A stretch of DNA of 64,000 nt from Geodermatophilus telluris (GTDB lineage: Bacteria; Actinomycetota; Actinomycetes; Mycobacteriales; Geodermatophilaceae). Below, in pieces: positions 41,759 to 50,426 of this stretch. The position numbers were made by a program, and so were the translations under genes. Position 1 is the first letter of the stretch, and the number at the start of each line of letters is the position of its first letter. The stretch lies in the NCBI RefSeq assembly GCF_900102745.1, contig NZ_FMZF01000006.1, positions 217,559-281,558 on the forward strand, written 5' to 3'. Below the pieces are notes generated by a model. That model was not told where the DNA came from. It saw only the letters and a list, made by a program, of their open reading frames with translations, and did no database searches.

Positions 41759-42150
41759 GGCCAGCGGACGGCGTACCGGTCGAACGCCTCCCCGGTCTGC
41801 ACGCCGACCACGCAGAACACCAGCCCGGCGGGGTCGGTCATCTGCCAGAACGAGCCCATGTCGGCCAGCCGGCGGGCGCCGAGGGCCTCCAGCCGGGCCA
41901 CCTCGGCGGGGACGTCGTCGGTCTCCACGTCGACGTGCCAGCGCGGCGGCGTCCCCTCCCCCGTGCGCTGCACCTCCAGGGAGAGCCCGCCGGCGAGGGA
42001 GCCGAGCGAGGCCCAGTCGCCGTCGGCGGGGTCGGGGACGGCGGTGCGGCCGGTGGCGCCGGCCCAGAACGCGGTGCCCGCGGCGTGGTGCGCGGGCGGC
42101 AGGTCGAGCAGCAGGACGGCCAGGCGGGAGCGGTGCGGCACGTGCCGCAT
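41755..42150 (-). CDS. VOC-family (glyoxalase-like) protein
   Basis: This 131-residue protein is one vicinal-oxygen-chelate unit with V-L-L-L-D-L-P-P, W-H-V-D-V-E-T-D-D-V and the closing T-D-P-A-G-L-V-F-C-V-V pattern of the glyoxalase-like subfamily. These are small dioxygenase-, lyase- or resistance-type proteins; function is not determined. The ATG at 42150 is preferred because upstream in-frame sequence is low-complexity. The stop overlaps the neighbouring stop by three bases. Confidence 0.78.
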   Translation of the reverse strand: MRHVPHRSRLAVLLLDLPPAHHAAGTAFWAGATGRTAVPDPADGDWASLGSLAGGLSLEVQRTGEGTPPRWHVDVETDDVPAEVARLEALGARRLADMGSFWQMTDPAGLVFCVVGVQTGEAFDRYAVRWP

Positions 42151-42164
42151 GCTGCCCGCCGGCA

Positions 42165-42227
42165 CCGACGGTGTGCGCCGACGCCCCCTTCCCTGCCTCG
42201 GAACGGGGCCGGGGCGCACACCGTCGG
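42165..42227. terminator. Long-stem hairpin between VOC and SCO1664 genes
   Basis: CCGACGGTGTGCGCC (42165-42179) and its exact complement (42213-42227) are separated by 33 nt with further GC-rich pairing. It directly follows the SCO1664-family stop and precedes the VOC start. Confidence 0.5.
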
Positions 42228-42241
42228 CCGCCGGCCTCGGC

Positions 42242-42985
42242 TCAGAACGGCGGCCAGGGCAGGGCGGGCCACTCGCCGGAGGGCTCGGGGTGCAGCTGGC
42301 TGCGCAGCAGCTCGGCCACCCGCTGCTGCGTGCTGCGGACCTCGCGGCGGGTGAGGTGCTCGTGCAGCGCGTCACCGAGGTCGCCGCGCAGGTCGTCGGC
42401 GAGGCGCTCGAGCACCTCCAGCGCCTCCAGCGGCAGCGGCTTGCCGGCCCAGCGCCACAGCAGGGTGCGCAGCTTCGGGTCGGAGGAGAAGCAGATGCCG
42501 TGGTCGACGCCGTACACGTGGCCGGCCGAGGTCGGGATGATGTGCCCGCCCTTGCGGTCGGCGTTGTTGACCACCGCGTCGAAGACCGCCATGCGGCGCA
42601 GGCCGGGGTGGTCGGAGCGGACGAAGGCGGCCAGGTCGACGTCGGGGTCGCCGTCGACCCACAGCTGCACCATGCCGGGGCCGAACGGACCGTCGCGCAG
42701 CACCGTGGGTGGCACGACCGACCAGCCGGTGGCCTCGCTGACCAGCGCCGCGGACACCTCGCGACCGGCCAGCGTGCCGTCGGGGAAGTCCCACAGCGGC
42801 CGCTCGCCGGCCACCGGCTTGTACACGCACTCGGCCTCGAGCTCGCCGGTGCGCACGACCCCGACGAGGGTCACGTTGCTGGCGTCGAGCATCCGGCCCT
42901 CGAGGTCGATGTCCCCCTCGAGCAGCAGGCGGCGCGCCTCGGCGTCGCCGACCGGGGTGCGCAGCTCCCGCGCGGGCTCGCTCAC
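42242..42985 (-). CDS. SCO1664-family (PI3/4-kinase-like fold) protein
   Basis: This 247-residue protein belongs to a conserved actinobacterial family (Streptomyces SCO1664, Mycobacterium Rv2133c region). Visible motifs include E-C-V-Y-K-P-V-A-G-E-R-P-L-W-D-F (nucleotide-binding Lys), N-N-A-D-R-K-G-G-H (catalytic-loop-like) and V-D-H-G-I-C-F (metal-binding-like). These recall HipA and phosphatidylinositol-kinase-like folds. Target unknown. It follows the DUF3090 gene by 13 nt in the same conserved group. Confidence 0.82.
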   Translation of the reverse strand: MSEPARELRTPVGDAEARRLLLEGDIDLEGRMLDASNVTLVGVVRTGELEAECVYKPVAGERPLWDFPDGTLAGREVSAALVSEATGWSVVPPTVLRDGPFGPGMVQLWVDGDPDVDLAAFVRSDHPGLRRMAVFDAVVNNADRKGGHIIPTSAGHVYGVDHGICFSSDPKLRTLLWRWAGKPLPLEALEVLERLADDLRGDLGDALHEHLTRREVRSTQQRVAELLRSQLHPEPSGEWPALPWPPF

Positions 42986-42998
42986 CGTCGTCCCCGGT

Positions 42999-43550
42999 TC
43001 AGCGGCGGTAGCCGTTCTGCCGGGGGCAGACGTGGCCGGTGGGGTCCAGCGGCAGCGAGCACAGCGGGCAGGACGGGCGGCCGGCGGCGACGACGCGGCG
43101 GGCGCGGGCGACGAACGAGCGGGCCGCGCCGGGGGTGATCGTCACGCGCAGCGCGTCGGGGCCCTCCTCGGCGTCGGAGAGGATGGCCTCCTCGTCGACC
43201 GGCTCCTCGCCGGCGGCCACGGCCTCGACGACGACGGCCTGCGTCTCGCCGTCCCAGGCCAGGCCCATCGCGGCGACCCGGAACTCCTCGTCGACCGGCG
43301 CGGTCAGCGGCTCCAGGTCGTCGACGTCGGCCTCGGCGGGGACGACGGTCCCGGGCCGGGTGGCCACCTCGTCGAGCAGCTCGTCCATGCGCTCGGCGAG
43401 CACCTGCACCTGCGACTTCTCCAGCGCGACGCTGACCACGCGGCCCTCGGCGTCGGAGGCCTGCAGGTAGAAGGTCCGCTCGCCCGGCTGCCCGACCGTG
43501 CCGGCGACGAACCGGGACGGGCGGTCGAAGCGGTAGACCTGGCGGGGCAC
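42999..43550 (-). CDS. DUF3090-family protein with C-terminal zinc-ribbon-like motif
   Basis: This 183-residue protein is of a family almost confined to actinobacteria. It begins P-R-Q-V-Y-R-F-D-R-P and ends with C-P-L-C-S-L-P-L-D-P-T-G-H-V-C, a probable metal site. It lies between the histidine phosphatase and the SCO1664-type gene, an arrangement conserved from Mycobacterium to Streptomyces. The three are likely one functional unit, though no activity is established. Confidence 0.85.
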   Translation of the reverse strand: MPRQVYRFDRPSRFVAGTVGQPGERTFYLQASDAEGRVVSVALEKSQVQVLAERMDELLDEVATRPGTVVPAEADVDDLEPLTAPVDEEFRVAAMGLAWDGETQAVVVEAVAAGEEPVDEEAILSDAEEGPDALRVTITPGAARSFVARARRVVAAGRPSCPLCSLPLDPTGHVCPRQNGYRR

Positions 43551-43585
43551 GCGCCCAGGTTACGCGGGCCCGCCGACCACCGCGT

Positions 43586-44290
43586 TCAGGGAACCGCCGC
43601 GCCGGCGCCGCCGCCGACGACCGCGTCGGAGTCCCTCCCCCGGCGGCGCCGCGGCCGCTTCCTCGGCGGGACCAGCGCGGCGACGTCCCCGCCGGTGTCG
43701 TTGACGCGGACGACGAACGGGCGGGTCTCGGTGTAGGTGACCACCGAGACCGACGCCGGGTCGACGACGATGCGCTGGAAGCCGTCGAGGTGCAGGCCCA
43801 GGGCGTCGGCGAGCACCGCCTTGATGACGTCGCCGTGGCTGCAGGCCAGCCACACCGCGTCGGGGCCCAGCCGGGCGTTCCACTCGCGGACGGCGGCCAC
43901 CGCGCGGGCCTGGGTCTGCGCCAGCCCCTCCCCCTCGGCGCCGGGGAACACCGCCGCGGAGGGGTGCTGCTGCACGACCTTCCACATCGGGTCCTTGACC
44001 AGCTCCTTGAGCGGCCGGCCGGTCCAGTCGCCGTAGCGGGCCTCGCCGAGCCGCTCGTCGGTCCGCAGCTCCAGGTCGCGGCCGGCGAGCACCGCACCGG
44101 CCGTCTGCCGGCAGCGCTCCAGCGGGCTGCTCACCACGGCGGCGAGCGGCACCGGGGCCAGCCGCTGCCCCACCGCGGCCACCTGCGCCTGCCCGGTCTC
44201 GTCGAGCTCGACGCCCGGGGTCCAGCCGGCCAGCACACCTCCGGCGTTCGCCGTCGTCCGGCCGTGCCGCAGGAGGATGACGGTGGTCAC
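43586..44290 (-). CDS. Histidine phosphatase (MSMEG_4193-type)
   Basis: This 234-residue phosphoglycerate-mutase-like protein has the catalytic L-L-R-H-G-R-T-T-A-N motif at the N-terminus, E-A-R-Y-G-D-W in the middle and A-C-S-H-G-D-V with the second His. The GTG at 44290 gives V-T-T-V-I-L-L-R-H-G. The basic C-terminal tail is probably disordered. Conserved linkage with DUF3090 and SCO1664 genes matches the Rv2135c neighbourhood. The substrate is unknown. Confidence 0.88.
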   Translation of the reverse strand: MTTVILLRHGRTTANAGGVLAGWTPGVELDETGQAQVAAVGQRLAPVPLAAVVSSPLERCRQTAGAVLAGRDLELRTDERLGEARYGDWTGRPLKELVKDPMWKVVQQHPSAAVFPGAEGEGLAQTQARAVAAVREWNARLGPDAVWLACSHGDVIKAVLADALGLHLDGFQRIVVDPASVSVVTYTETRPFVVRVNDTGGDVAALVPPRKRPRRRRGRDSDAVVGGGAGAAVP

Positions 44291-44350
44291 CCGGCCGAGC
44301 CTAGGTGCGCGCAGCGGACGGCGCCGTCCCCTGGTGAGGTGCTGGAACGG

Positions 44351-44402
44351 CCCCCTCGCAGGGGCCCGCCGCGAGCGTGCGAGCGGTGGGGGGGCGAGGG
44401 GG
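44351..44402 (-). terminator. Hairpin after uppP
   Basis: CCCCCTCGC (44351-44359) pairs exactly with GCGAGGGGG (44394-44402), with further pairing around a bulge outside and a GC-rich loop. It lies just past the uppP stop, before the phosphatase gene. Confidence 0.45.
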
Positions 44403-44409
44403 TCCTTCA

Positions 44410-45243
44410 TCAGTTGGGGGCGAGCACGCCCACGCCGACCAGCGCGAGCAGTGCCAGGCCGAGCACCACCCGGTAGACGACGAACGGGGTGAAGGTGCCG
44501 CGGTCGAGGTAGCGCAGCAGCCAGGCGATGACCGACAGGCCCACCCCGAAAGCGATGACCGTGGCCAGGATCGTCGGCCCCCAGGAGATCGTCTCGCCGG
44601 CCACGTCGCCGGTGAACGTCTCGTAGACCTGGAAGAAGCCCGACCCGAGGACGGCGGGGACGGCCAGCAGGAAGGAGTACCGCGCGGCCGCGGCCCGGGT
44701 GTAGCCGAGGAAGAGCCCCATGGTGATCGTGCCGCCGGAGCGGGACACGCCGGGCACCAGCGCCATCGCCTGCGCCAGGCCGAACAGCAGCCCGTCGCGG
44801 ACGGTGAGCTGGTGCAGCTCCCGCCGCTTGCGGCCCACCCGGTCGGCCCAGTACAGGACCAGCGAGAACGCCACCAGCGCGATCGCGACGATGCGCAGGT
44901 CGCGGAAGGTGGTCTCCACGTCGTCCTGGAACAGCAGGCCGAGCACCACGATCGGGACGCTGCCGACGATGATCAGCCAACCCATCCGGGCGTCGGGGTC
45001 CGAGCGCAGCGAGCGGTCGGTCAGCGCCCGCAGCCAGGCGACGACGATCCGCGCGATGTCGCGGCGGAAGTAGAGCAGGACGGCGGCCTCGGTGCCGATC
45101 TGGGTGATCGCGGTGAACGCCGCCCCCGGGTCACCCCAGCCCGACGCCTCGCCGACCACCCGCAGGTGGGCGCTGGAGGAGATCGGGAGGAACTCCGTCA
45201 GGCCCTGCACCAGGCCCAGGACGACGGCCTCGAACCAGCCCAC
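44410..45243 (-). CDS. uppP: Undecaprenyl-diphosphatase
   Basis: UppP (BacA) dephosphorylates undecaprenyl diphosphate at the membrane for cell-wall lipid carrier recycling. The 277-residue protein has about eight hydrophobic segments and both family motifs, T-E-F-L-P-I-S-S-S-A-H-L and P-G-V-S-R-S-G-G-T. The GTG start at 45243 gives the standard N-terminus M-G-W-F-E-A. It heads the leftward conserved group phosphatase-DUF3090-SCO1664, as in mycobacteria. Confidence 0.95.
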   Translation of the reverse strand: MGWFEAVVLGLVQGLTEFLPISSSAHLRVVGEASGWGDPGAAFTAITQIGTEAAVLLYFRRDIARIVVAWLRALTDRSLRSDPDARMGWLIIVGSVPIVVLGLLFQDDVETTFRDLRIVAIALVAFSLVLYWADRVGRKRRELHQLTVRDGLLFGLAQAMALVPGVSRSGGTITMGLFLGYTRAAAARYSFLLAVPAVLGSGFFQVYETFTGDVAGETISWGPTILATVIAFGVGLSVIAWLLRYLDRGTFTPFVVYRVVLGLALLALVGVGVLAPN

Positions 45244-45406
45244 CGCCGGTCAGCCCCGGCGTCCGGACGACGGGCGGGCGGGCGCGGCGGAGGTCAGCGG
45301 AGGCACGGGCGGACAGCCTAGGTCGCCGCCCCCGGACCGACCGGGCGCGACCCGCGCGCCGTCCACCACACCCGCCGCGTCCCCGGCCGGTGTCGGTGTC
45401 CGGCGG

Positions 45407-45423
45407 TAGGTTGGCCGGTCGTG
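45407..45423 (+). promoter_or_regulatory. -10 box of a probably leaderless aldo/keto reductase transcript
   Basis: TAGGTT (45407-45412) lies 8 nt before the GTG at 45421 and no ribosome site is present, as expected for a leaderless actinobacterial message. Confidence 0.45.
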
Positions 45424-46401
45424 GAACAACGGGCGCTGGGACGCAGCGGCCTGGTCGTCTCCCGGCTGGCGCTGGGCACCATGACCTGGGGCCGGGACAC
45501 CGACGAGGACGAGGCGGCGCTGCAGCTGACCGCGTTCGCCGACGCCGGCGGCACCCTGGTCGACACCGCCGACGTCTACTGCGACGGCGACAGCGAGCGC
45601 CTGCTGGGCCGGCTGATGGCCGACGTCGTCCCCCGCTCGGAGCTGCTGGTGGCCACCAAGGCCGTGGGCCGCACCGGCGCCGGGCCGATGGGGCGCGGCG
45701 GCTCCCGCGGGCACCTGCTGGCCGCGCTGGACGCCTCGCTGGAGCGGCTCGGCGTCGACCACGTCGACCTCTGGCAGCTGCACGCGTGGGACGAGCTCAC
45801 CCCGGTCGAGGAGACCCTGGCCGCCTGCGACGCCGCCGTCACCTCAGGGCGGGTGCGCTACGTCGGGGTGAGCAACTTCACCGGCTGGCAGACCGCGCAG
45901 GCGGCGACCTGGCAGCGCGCCTGGCCCGGCCGCGCGCCGCTGGTGAGCACCCAGGTCGAGTACTCGCTGCTGCAGCGCGGCGTCGAGCGGGAGGTGGTGC
46001 CCGCCGCCGAGGCGCTGGGGCTCGGCGTCCTGGCCTGGTCGCCGCTGGGCCGCGGGCTGCTCACCGGCAAGTACCGCACCGACACCCCCGACGGGTCCCG
46101 CGGCGCCTCGCCGCAGTGGGCCGGGTTCATCGACGACCTGCGCTCACCGGCCGCCGACCGGATCGTCGAGGCGGTGGTGACCGCCGCCGACGGGCTGGGC
46201 ACCACCCCGCTGGCCGTGGCGCTGGCCTGGGTGCGCGACCGGCCCGGGGTGGTCGCGCCGGTGGTCGGCGCGCGCACCGCCGAGCAGCTGCAGTCCTCCC
46301 TCGACGCGGAGTCGGTGCGGCTGCCCGCCGCGATCCGCACCGCGCTGGAGGACGTGTCGGCGCCGCACTTCTCCTACCCCGACCAGCGGTCGGCCCGATG
46401 A
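45421..46401 (+). CDS. Aldo/keto reductase
   Basis: This 326-residue NADPH-dependent oxidoreductase begins M-E-Q-R-A-L-G-R-S-G-L-V-V-S-R. Tetrad positions are visible: D-T-A-D-V-Y (Asp, Tyr), A-T-K-A (Lys) and L-H-A-W-D (His). The C-terminal cofactor-binding V-V-G-A-R-T-A-E-Q motif is intact. The substrate is unknown. It overlaps the following helicase start by 4 bp (ATGA), although the functional link is unclear. Confidence 0.9.
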   Translation: MEQRALGRSGLVVSRLALGTMTWGRDTDEDEAALQLTAFADAGGTLVDTADVYCDGDSERLLGRLMADVVPRSELLVATKAVGRTGAGPMGRGGSRGHLLAALDASLERLGVDHVDLWQLHAWDELTPVEETLAACDAAVTSGRVRYVGVSNFTGWQTAQAATWQRAWPGRAPLVSTQVEYSLLQRGVEREVVPAAEALGLGVLAWSPLGRGLLTGKYRTDTPDGSRGASPQWAGFIDDLRSPAADRIVEAVVTAADGLGTTPLAVALAWVRDRPGVVAPVVGARTAEQLQSSLDAESVRLPAAIRTALEDVSAPHFSYPDQRSAR

Positions 46402-48356
46402 CCGCGGCCCCCACCCCCGCGGCCCCCGACCCGGTCTTCGCCGCCTTCTGCGCGGCGGGGCTGTGGCCGGGCCTGGGCAAGCGGGCCGCCGCCGAGCTGC
46501 CCGGCGCCGGGATCACCTCGCCCGACGACGTGACCGCCACGCGGCTGCAGAAGCTGCCGCGGGTGGGGACGCAGCGCGCCGAGCGACTGTTCTCCTCGTT
46601 CCTGTCCGCCCAGCCCACGTACGGCGTGGTGGAGCTGCTGGTGACGGCCGGCCTGGAGGCGAAGCTGGCGTCCTCGGCCGCCGACGCCCTGGGCGACGAC
46701 GCCGCCCGGCGGCTGCGCGACGACCCGTGGGCGCTGCTGCGGCTGCCGGCCGTCAGCCTGCGCGACGCCGACCGGCTGGCCATCTCGCTGCTGCCGGGCG
46801 CCGACCGCAGCGACAGCCGCCGCGGCCGGGCGATCGTCGTCATGACCCTGCGGACGGCGGCGCGCGACGGGCACACCGTGCTGCCCGCCGACCTGGTGGT
46901 GGCCGCGCTGCGCGCCGAGGGCGTGGCCGACCCGGCGGCCGCGGTCCTGGCCGCGGTCGAGTCCGGGGAGGTGCTCGACCACGAGCCGCCGGAGCCGGAG
47001 TTCGACGAGGACGCCGACCCCGACGAGCTGCCCGAGCCCGACCCGGCGCTGCGGATGCTGTCGCTGGGCCGCTTCGGCATGGCCGAGGAGGCCGTCGCCG
47101 AGGGCGTGGCGCGGCTGGCGGCCACCGCCGAGCGGATCGCCGACCCCGCCGCCGTCCGGTCGGTGGCCAAGGGGCTCGACGACGCGCAGAAGGCCGCCGT
47201 CGCGCAGGTGCTCGGCGCCGGCGTGTCGCTGCTCACCGGCGGCCCCGGCACCGGGAAGAGCCGCACCGTGGCCGCCGTCGTCAAGCTGCTCATGGCCAGG
47301 GGCAGCGAGGTGGCGCTGGCCGCGCCCACGGGACGGGCGGCCAAGCGGCTGGAGGAGCTCACCGACCACCCGGCGACGACGGTGCACCGGCTGCTGGGCT
47401 CGCAGGGTTTCGGCGGCGGGTTCGCCCGCACCGAGGAGTGGCCGCTCGACGCCGACGTCGTGGTGGTCGACGAGGCCTCGATGCTCGACGTCGAGCTCAC
47501 CGCCGCGCTGGTGGAGGCCTGCCCCGACGGCACCCACCTGCTGCTGGTCGGCGACCCCGCGCAGCTGCCCTCGATCGGCCCCGGGCACGTGCTGGGCGAC
47601 CTCATCGACTCCGGCGTCGTGCCGGTCACCGAGCTGACCACCCTCTACCGGCAGGCCGAGGGCGGCGCGATCGCCCGGCTGGCCAACGCCGTCCGCGGTG
47701 GGCAGCTGCCGCCGGTGGACTCCCCCGACCGCGAGGTGGTCGTGGTCCCCGCGTCGGGCAGCGGCGAGGCGGCCCGGCGGGTGGTGCAGCTGGTCACCGA
47801 CTCGATCCCGCGGGCGCTGCGCATCGACCCGCGCAACGTCCAGGTGGTGACGCCGGTCCACCGCGGGCCGGCCGGGACCATCGAGCTCAACCGCGCGCTC
47901 AAGGAGCGGCTCAACCCGGGCGATGGCACCGTCTTCGGCTTCGACGTCGGCGACCGGGTGGTGGCCACCGCCAACCACCTCGACATCGAGCCGATCGGGT
48001 TCGCCAACGGCGAGGTGGGCGTGGTGACCGGCACCGGCGACGGCACGCTCGACGTCGCCTTCGCCTCCGGGCCGGTGACGGTGCCCAACGACGCGCTGCC
48101 CGACCTCAAGCACGGCTGGGCGATCACGGTGCACCGCGCGCAGGGCTCGGAGTGGCCGGGCGTGGTGGTGGTGCTGCCCCCGGAGGCCGGCGGGATGCTC
48201 TCGCGGCCGCTGGTCTACACCGCGCTCACCCGGGCGCAGCAGCACCTGTCGATCGTGCACGCGTCCGGGGCGGCCCTGGCGCGGGCGGTGCGGGAGGTCG
48301 ACGTCCGCCCCCGCCGCACCCGGCTGGCCCAGCTGCTGCGCGAGAACGCCGGCTGA
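46398..48356 (+). CDS. RecD-like superfamily 1 DNA helicase
   Basis: This 652-residue protein has an N-terminal helix-hairpin-helix-like region (around P-R-V-G-T-Q-R-A) and an acidic linker at about 195-220. The SF1 helicase core has Walker A G-G-P-G-T-G-K-S, Walker B V-V-V-D-E-A-S-M, motif III G-D-P-A-Q-L-P-S-I and a C-terminal motif VI Y-T-A-L-T-R-A-Q-Q. It resembles RecD2, the form not bound to RecBC. It probably acts in DNA repair or recombination as a 5'-3' helicase. Confidence 0.9.
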   Translation: MTAAPTPAAPDPVFAAFCAAGLWPGLGKRAAAELPGAGITSPDDVTATRLQKLPRVGTQRAERLFSSFLSAQPTYGVVELLVTAGLEAKLASSAADALGDDAARRLRDDPWALLRLPAVSLRDADRLAISLLPGADRSDSRRGRAIVVMTLRTAARDGHTVLPADLVVAALRAEGVADPAAAVLAAVESGEVLDHEPPEPEFDEDADPDELPEPDPALRMLSLGRFGMAEEAVAEGVARLAATAERIADPAAVRSVAKGLDDAQKAAVAQVLGAGVSLLTGGPGTGKSRTVAAVVKLLMARGSEVALAAPTGRAAKRLEELTDHPATTVHRLLGSQGFGGGFARTEEWPLDADVVVVDEASMLDVELTAALVEACPDGTHLLLVGDPAQLPSIGPGHVLGDLIDSGVVPVTELTTLYRQAEGGAIARLANAVRGGQLPPVDSPDREVVVVPASGSGEAARRVVQLVTDSIPRALRIDPRNVQVVTPVHRGPAGTIELNRALKERLNPGDGTVFGFDVGDRVVATANHLDIEPIGFANGEVGVVTGTGDGTLDVAFASGPVTVPNDALPDLKHGWAITVHRAQGSEWPGVVVVLPPEAGGMLSRPLVYTALTRAQQHLSIVHASGAALARAVREVDVRPRRTRLAQLLRENAG

Positions 48357-48359
48357 CCC

Positions 48360-49124
48360 TCAGTCGCGGCGGCTGAGGCCGGCGCGGAGGGCGCACAGCA
48401 GCCGGGACGTCGCCGCGCGCAGCTGGCCCGGGCAGGTCAGCGGCCGCGCGAAGGGCACCCGGACGTCGCGGTGCCCGCCGGGCCGCTCCACCCGCAGCCG
48501 GTAGCCGAACCGGTCGACGCCGAGCGGGCGCACCACCTCGCCCGCGCCGGCGGCGACCCGGCTGCGCAGCAGGGCCAGCACGTCGGGGTGGTCGCGCTCC
48601 AGGTGCTGCAGCACCCCGGCCTCCACGGCGGCCAGCGGGTCGGGGCGGGCGGCGGCGAACCCGGCCGGCGAGACCTCGGTGCAGCCGCCGCCCTCGCGCA
48701 GCACCACCTCGGCGAGGTCCAGTCGCAGCAGCAGGGCACCGGCGCCGACGTCGAGCAGCGCGCCCTCGGGCCGCACCTCGGCGAAGGCCAGCGCGGCGGC
48801 GGTGCGGTCGGCCGGGCGCACCGGCGTCAGCCAGCCGGAGAGCCACAGCGTGGCGCGCACCGGGTCGCGCAGCGGCACCGGCGCCCGGTCGCTGACCATG
48901 AGCAGCGCCGAGACGTCGGCCCGCCCCTCGAGCGCGCGGGCGGCCTCGCCGTCGGCGGGGACGAGCACCAGCACCTGGCCGGCGGCCGTGGTGGCGTGCG
49001 CGAGCGGGCGGCCCGGCTCGTGCCCGGGCAGGCAGAGGGCGGCGGCCGCCCGGGTGGCGGCGGTGCGGGCGCGCTCGGCGGCGCCGGCGACGGCCGGCGC
49101 CTGCGGGCCGGAGCAGGTGGTCAC
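48360..49124 (-). CDS. DUF2470-domain protein (HugZ-like), iron-box controlled
   Basis: This 254-residue protein has a pattern of heme/iron-utilisation proteins: an N-terminal split-barrel-like flavin/heme-binding half and a C-terminal DUF2470-like domain (around D-V-L-A-L-L-R-S-R and G-V-D-R-F-G-Y-R-L-R-V). DUF2470 also occurs in plant and bacterial heme-binding proteins. The GTG start at 49124 lies 22 bp from a DtxR/IdeR-like box (49147-49165), supporting iron-dependent repression. No neighbouring siderophore or heme-uptake genes are present. Confidence 0.72.
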   Translation of the reverse strand: MTTCSGPQAPAVAGAAERARTAATRAAAALCLPGHEPGRPLAHATTAAGQVLVLVPADGEAARALEGRADVSALLMVSDRAPVPLRDPVRATLWLSGWLTPVRPADRTAAALAFAEVRPEGALLDVGAGALLLRLDLAEVVLREGGGCTEVSPAGFAAARPDPLAAVEAGVLQHLERDHPDVLALLRSRVAAGAGEVVRPLGVDRFGYRLRVERPGGHRDVRVPFARPLTCPGQLRAATSRLLCALRAGLSRRD

Positions 49125-49146
49125 GGGTCCCCCTCGGATCGGTGAG

Positions 49147-49165
49147 TTAGGGCAGCCTAACCACA
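49147..49165. promoter_or_regulatory. DtxR/IdeR-type iron box
   Basis: The 19-mer TTAGGGCAGCCTAACCACA matches the known iron-box consensus TTAGGTTAGSCTAACCTAA at 15 of 19 positions, with both TTAGG and CTAACC blocks intact. It lies between the DUF2470 gene (minus) and surE (plus) and could control either. Confidence 0.7.
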
Positions 49166-49217
49166 CTCGGCGTCCGGTGGAGGGGTGAGGGCCCGCGTCC
49201 CGGGGAACGGGGAGGCG

Positions 49218-49985
49218 GTGCGCGCCCTGGTGACCAACGACGACGGGATCGACAGCCCCGGCCTGCACGCGCTGGCCCGGGTGGCGGTGGCGGCCGGGCT
49301 GGAGGTGACGGTCGCCGCTCCGCACGAGGAGTCCAGCGGGTCGAGCGCCGCGGTGAGCGCGGTGCACTCCTCGGGCCGGCTGGCACTGCACCGGCACGAG
49401 CTGCCCGGGGTGGACGCCGTGCGGACGCTGTCGGTGGAGGCCTCCCCCGGGTTCATCGCCTTCGCCGGCATCCGCGGCGCGTTCGGCGAGCCGCCCGACG
49501 TCGTGCTCTCCGGCGTGAACAAGGGACCCAACACCGGGAGGATGGTGCTGCACTCGGGCACCGTGGGCGCCGCGCTCACCGCCACCACGCACGGGCTGCC
49601 GGGGCTCGCGGTCTCCCTCGAGGGCGCGGCGGACTGGACCGCCGAGCACGCCTGGGACACCGCCGAGGAGGCCGCCGCCCGGGCGCTGCGCTGGCTGCTG
49701 GCCCACCCGCCGGGCCCGGTGGTGGTCAACGTCAACGTGCCCGACGTCCCGCCCGACCGGCTGCGCGGGCTGTGCGCGGCGCGGCTGGCCCCGCACGGCG
49801 CGGTGCAGGTCGACGTCGGCGAGGCCGGCGAGGACTTCGTCACGCTCACCTACCGCGAGACCCCGGAGGCGCCGGCGCCCGGCAGCGACGTCGCGCTGCT
49901 GCGCGAGGGCTGGGCGACGGTGACCCTGCTCGGCCCGCCGGCCGAGGTGCCCGGCGCCGGCTACCCCGGTCTCGGCTCGGCCTGA
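49218..49985 (+). CDS. surE: 5'/3'-nucleotidase SurE
   Basis: SurE hydrolyses nucleoside monophosphates and is linked to stationary-phase survival. The 255-residue protein begins V-R-A-L-V-T-N-D-D-G-I-D-S-P-G-L, with metal ligands Asp-Asp. It has S-G-V-N-K-G-P-N-T-G and H-S-G-T-V-G-A-A motifs. I chose GTG 49218 because the SurE fold begins there; an in-frame GTG at 49185 would add 11 residues. Neither has an ideally spaced ribosome site. An iron box lies just upstream but may serve the opposite gene. Confidence 0.9.
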   Translation: MRALVTNDDGIDSPGLHALARVAVAAGLEVTVAAPHEESSGSSAAVSAVHSSGRLALHRHELPGVDAVRTLSVEASPGFIAFAGIRGAFGEPPDVVLSGVNKGPNTGRMVLHSGTVGAALTATTHGLPGLAVSLEGAADWTAEHAWDTAEEAAARALRWLLAHPPGPVVVNVNVPDVPPDRLRGLCAARLAPHGAVQVDVGEAGEDFVTLTYRETPEAPAPGSDVALLREGWATVTLLGPPAEVPGAGYPGLGSA

Positions 49986-49996
49986 GCGGCGGCCGG

Positions 49997-50257
49997 TCAG
50001 TCGGTGCGCTCGTCGTCGTCCAGGGGGACGTCGGCCTCCTGCTCGAGGACGTCGGCCTCGTCGGCGTCGCGGTCGCCGACGCCGCGCGGGGTGCCCGCGG
50101 TGCCGGGCGAGGTGGCCAGCTGCTGCTCGAGCGCGTCGGCCTCGGGGACGCCGTCGCCGATGCCGCCGACCTCGCCGGCGAGGGTGGGGGCGGCGGGCTC
50201 GAGGAGCGCCTCCTGCTCGGCGCGATCGGCGTCGTCGGCGGTGCCGGGATCGGTCAC
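49997..50257 (-). CDS. Small acidic hypothetical protein
   Basis: This 86-residue, strongly acidic protein (many Asp/Glu, few Lys) has no cysteines, transmembrane segment or recognised domain and is probably disordered. The GTG at 50257 follows GGAGGACGAC, a good ribosome site, and third positions are GC-rich as in real genes. It shares the region upstream of the DUF5703 gene, which contains a 13-bp tandem repeat. Function unknown. Confidence 0.55.
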   Translation of the reverse strand: MTDPGTADDADRAEQEALLEPAAPTLAGEVGGIGDGVPEADALEQQLATSPGTAGTPRGVGDRDADEADVLEQEADVPLDDDERTD

Positions 50258-50270
50258 GTCGTCCTCCCTC

Positions 50271-50322
50271 GGTGCGGTGCTCCGGTGCGGTGCTCCGGTG
50301 CGGTGACCCGGTGCGGTGGCCC
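50271..50322. repeat. 13-bp tandem repeat, four units
   Basis: GGTGCGGTGCTCC occurs twice exactly, followed by GGTGCGGTGACCC and GGTGCGGTGGCCC, all head to tail. It lies just upstream of the small acidic gene, in its probable promoter or leader. Confidence 0.85.
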
Positions 50323-50426
50323 GGGTCGCCGTCCATCCTGCCGCCCGGTCCCCGTCCCGGCAGCCCCGGGAACGGCGGGTGGCAGACGGGTGACCGGGGG
50401 TCGTCGCCCGTGGCAACATCGGTCGG

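Noticed and set aside
50271-50322. CRISPR array
   Set aside because: The units are 13 bp and directly contiguous with no spacers; this is a simple tandem repeat. No other candidate array exists in the window.
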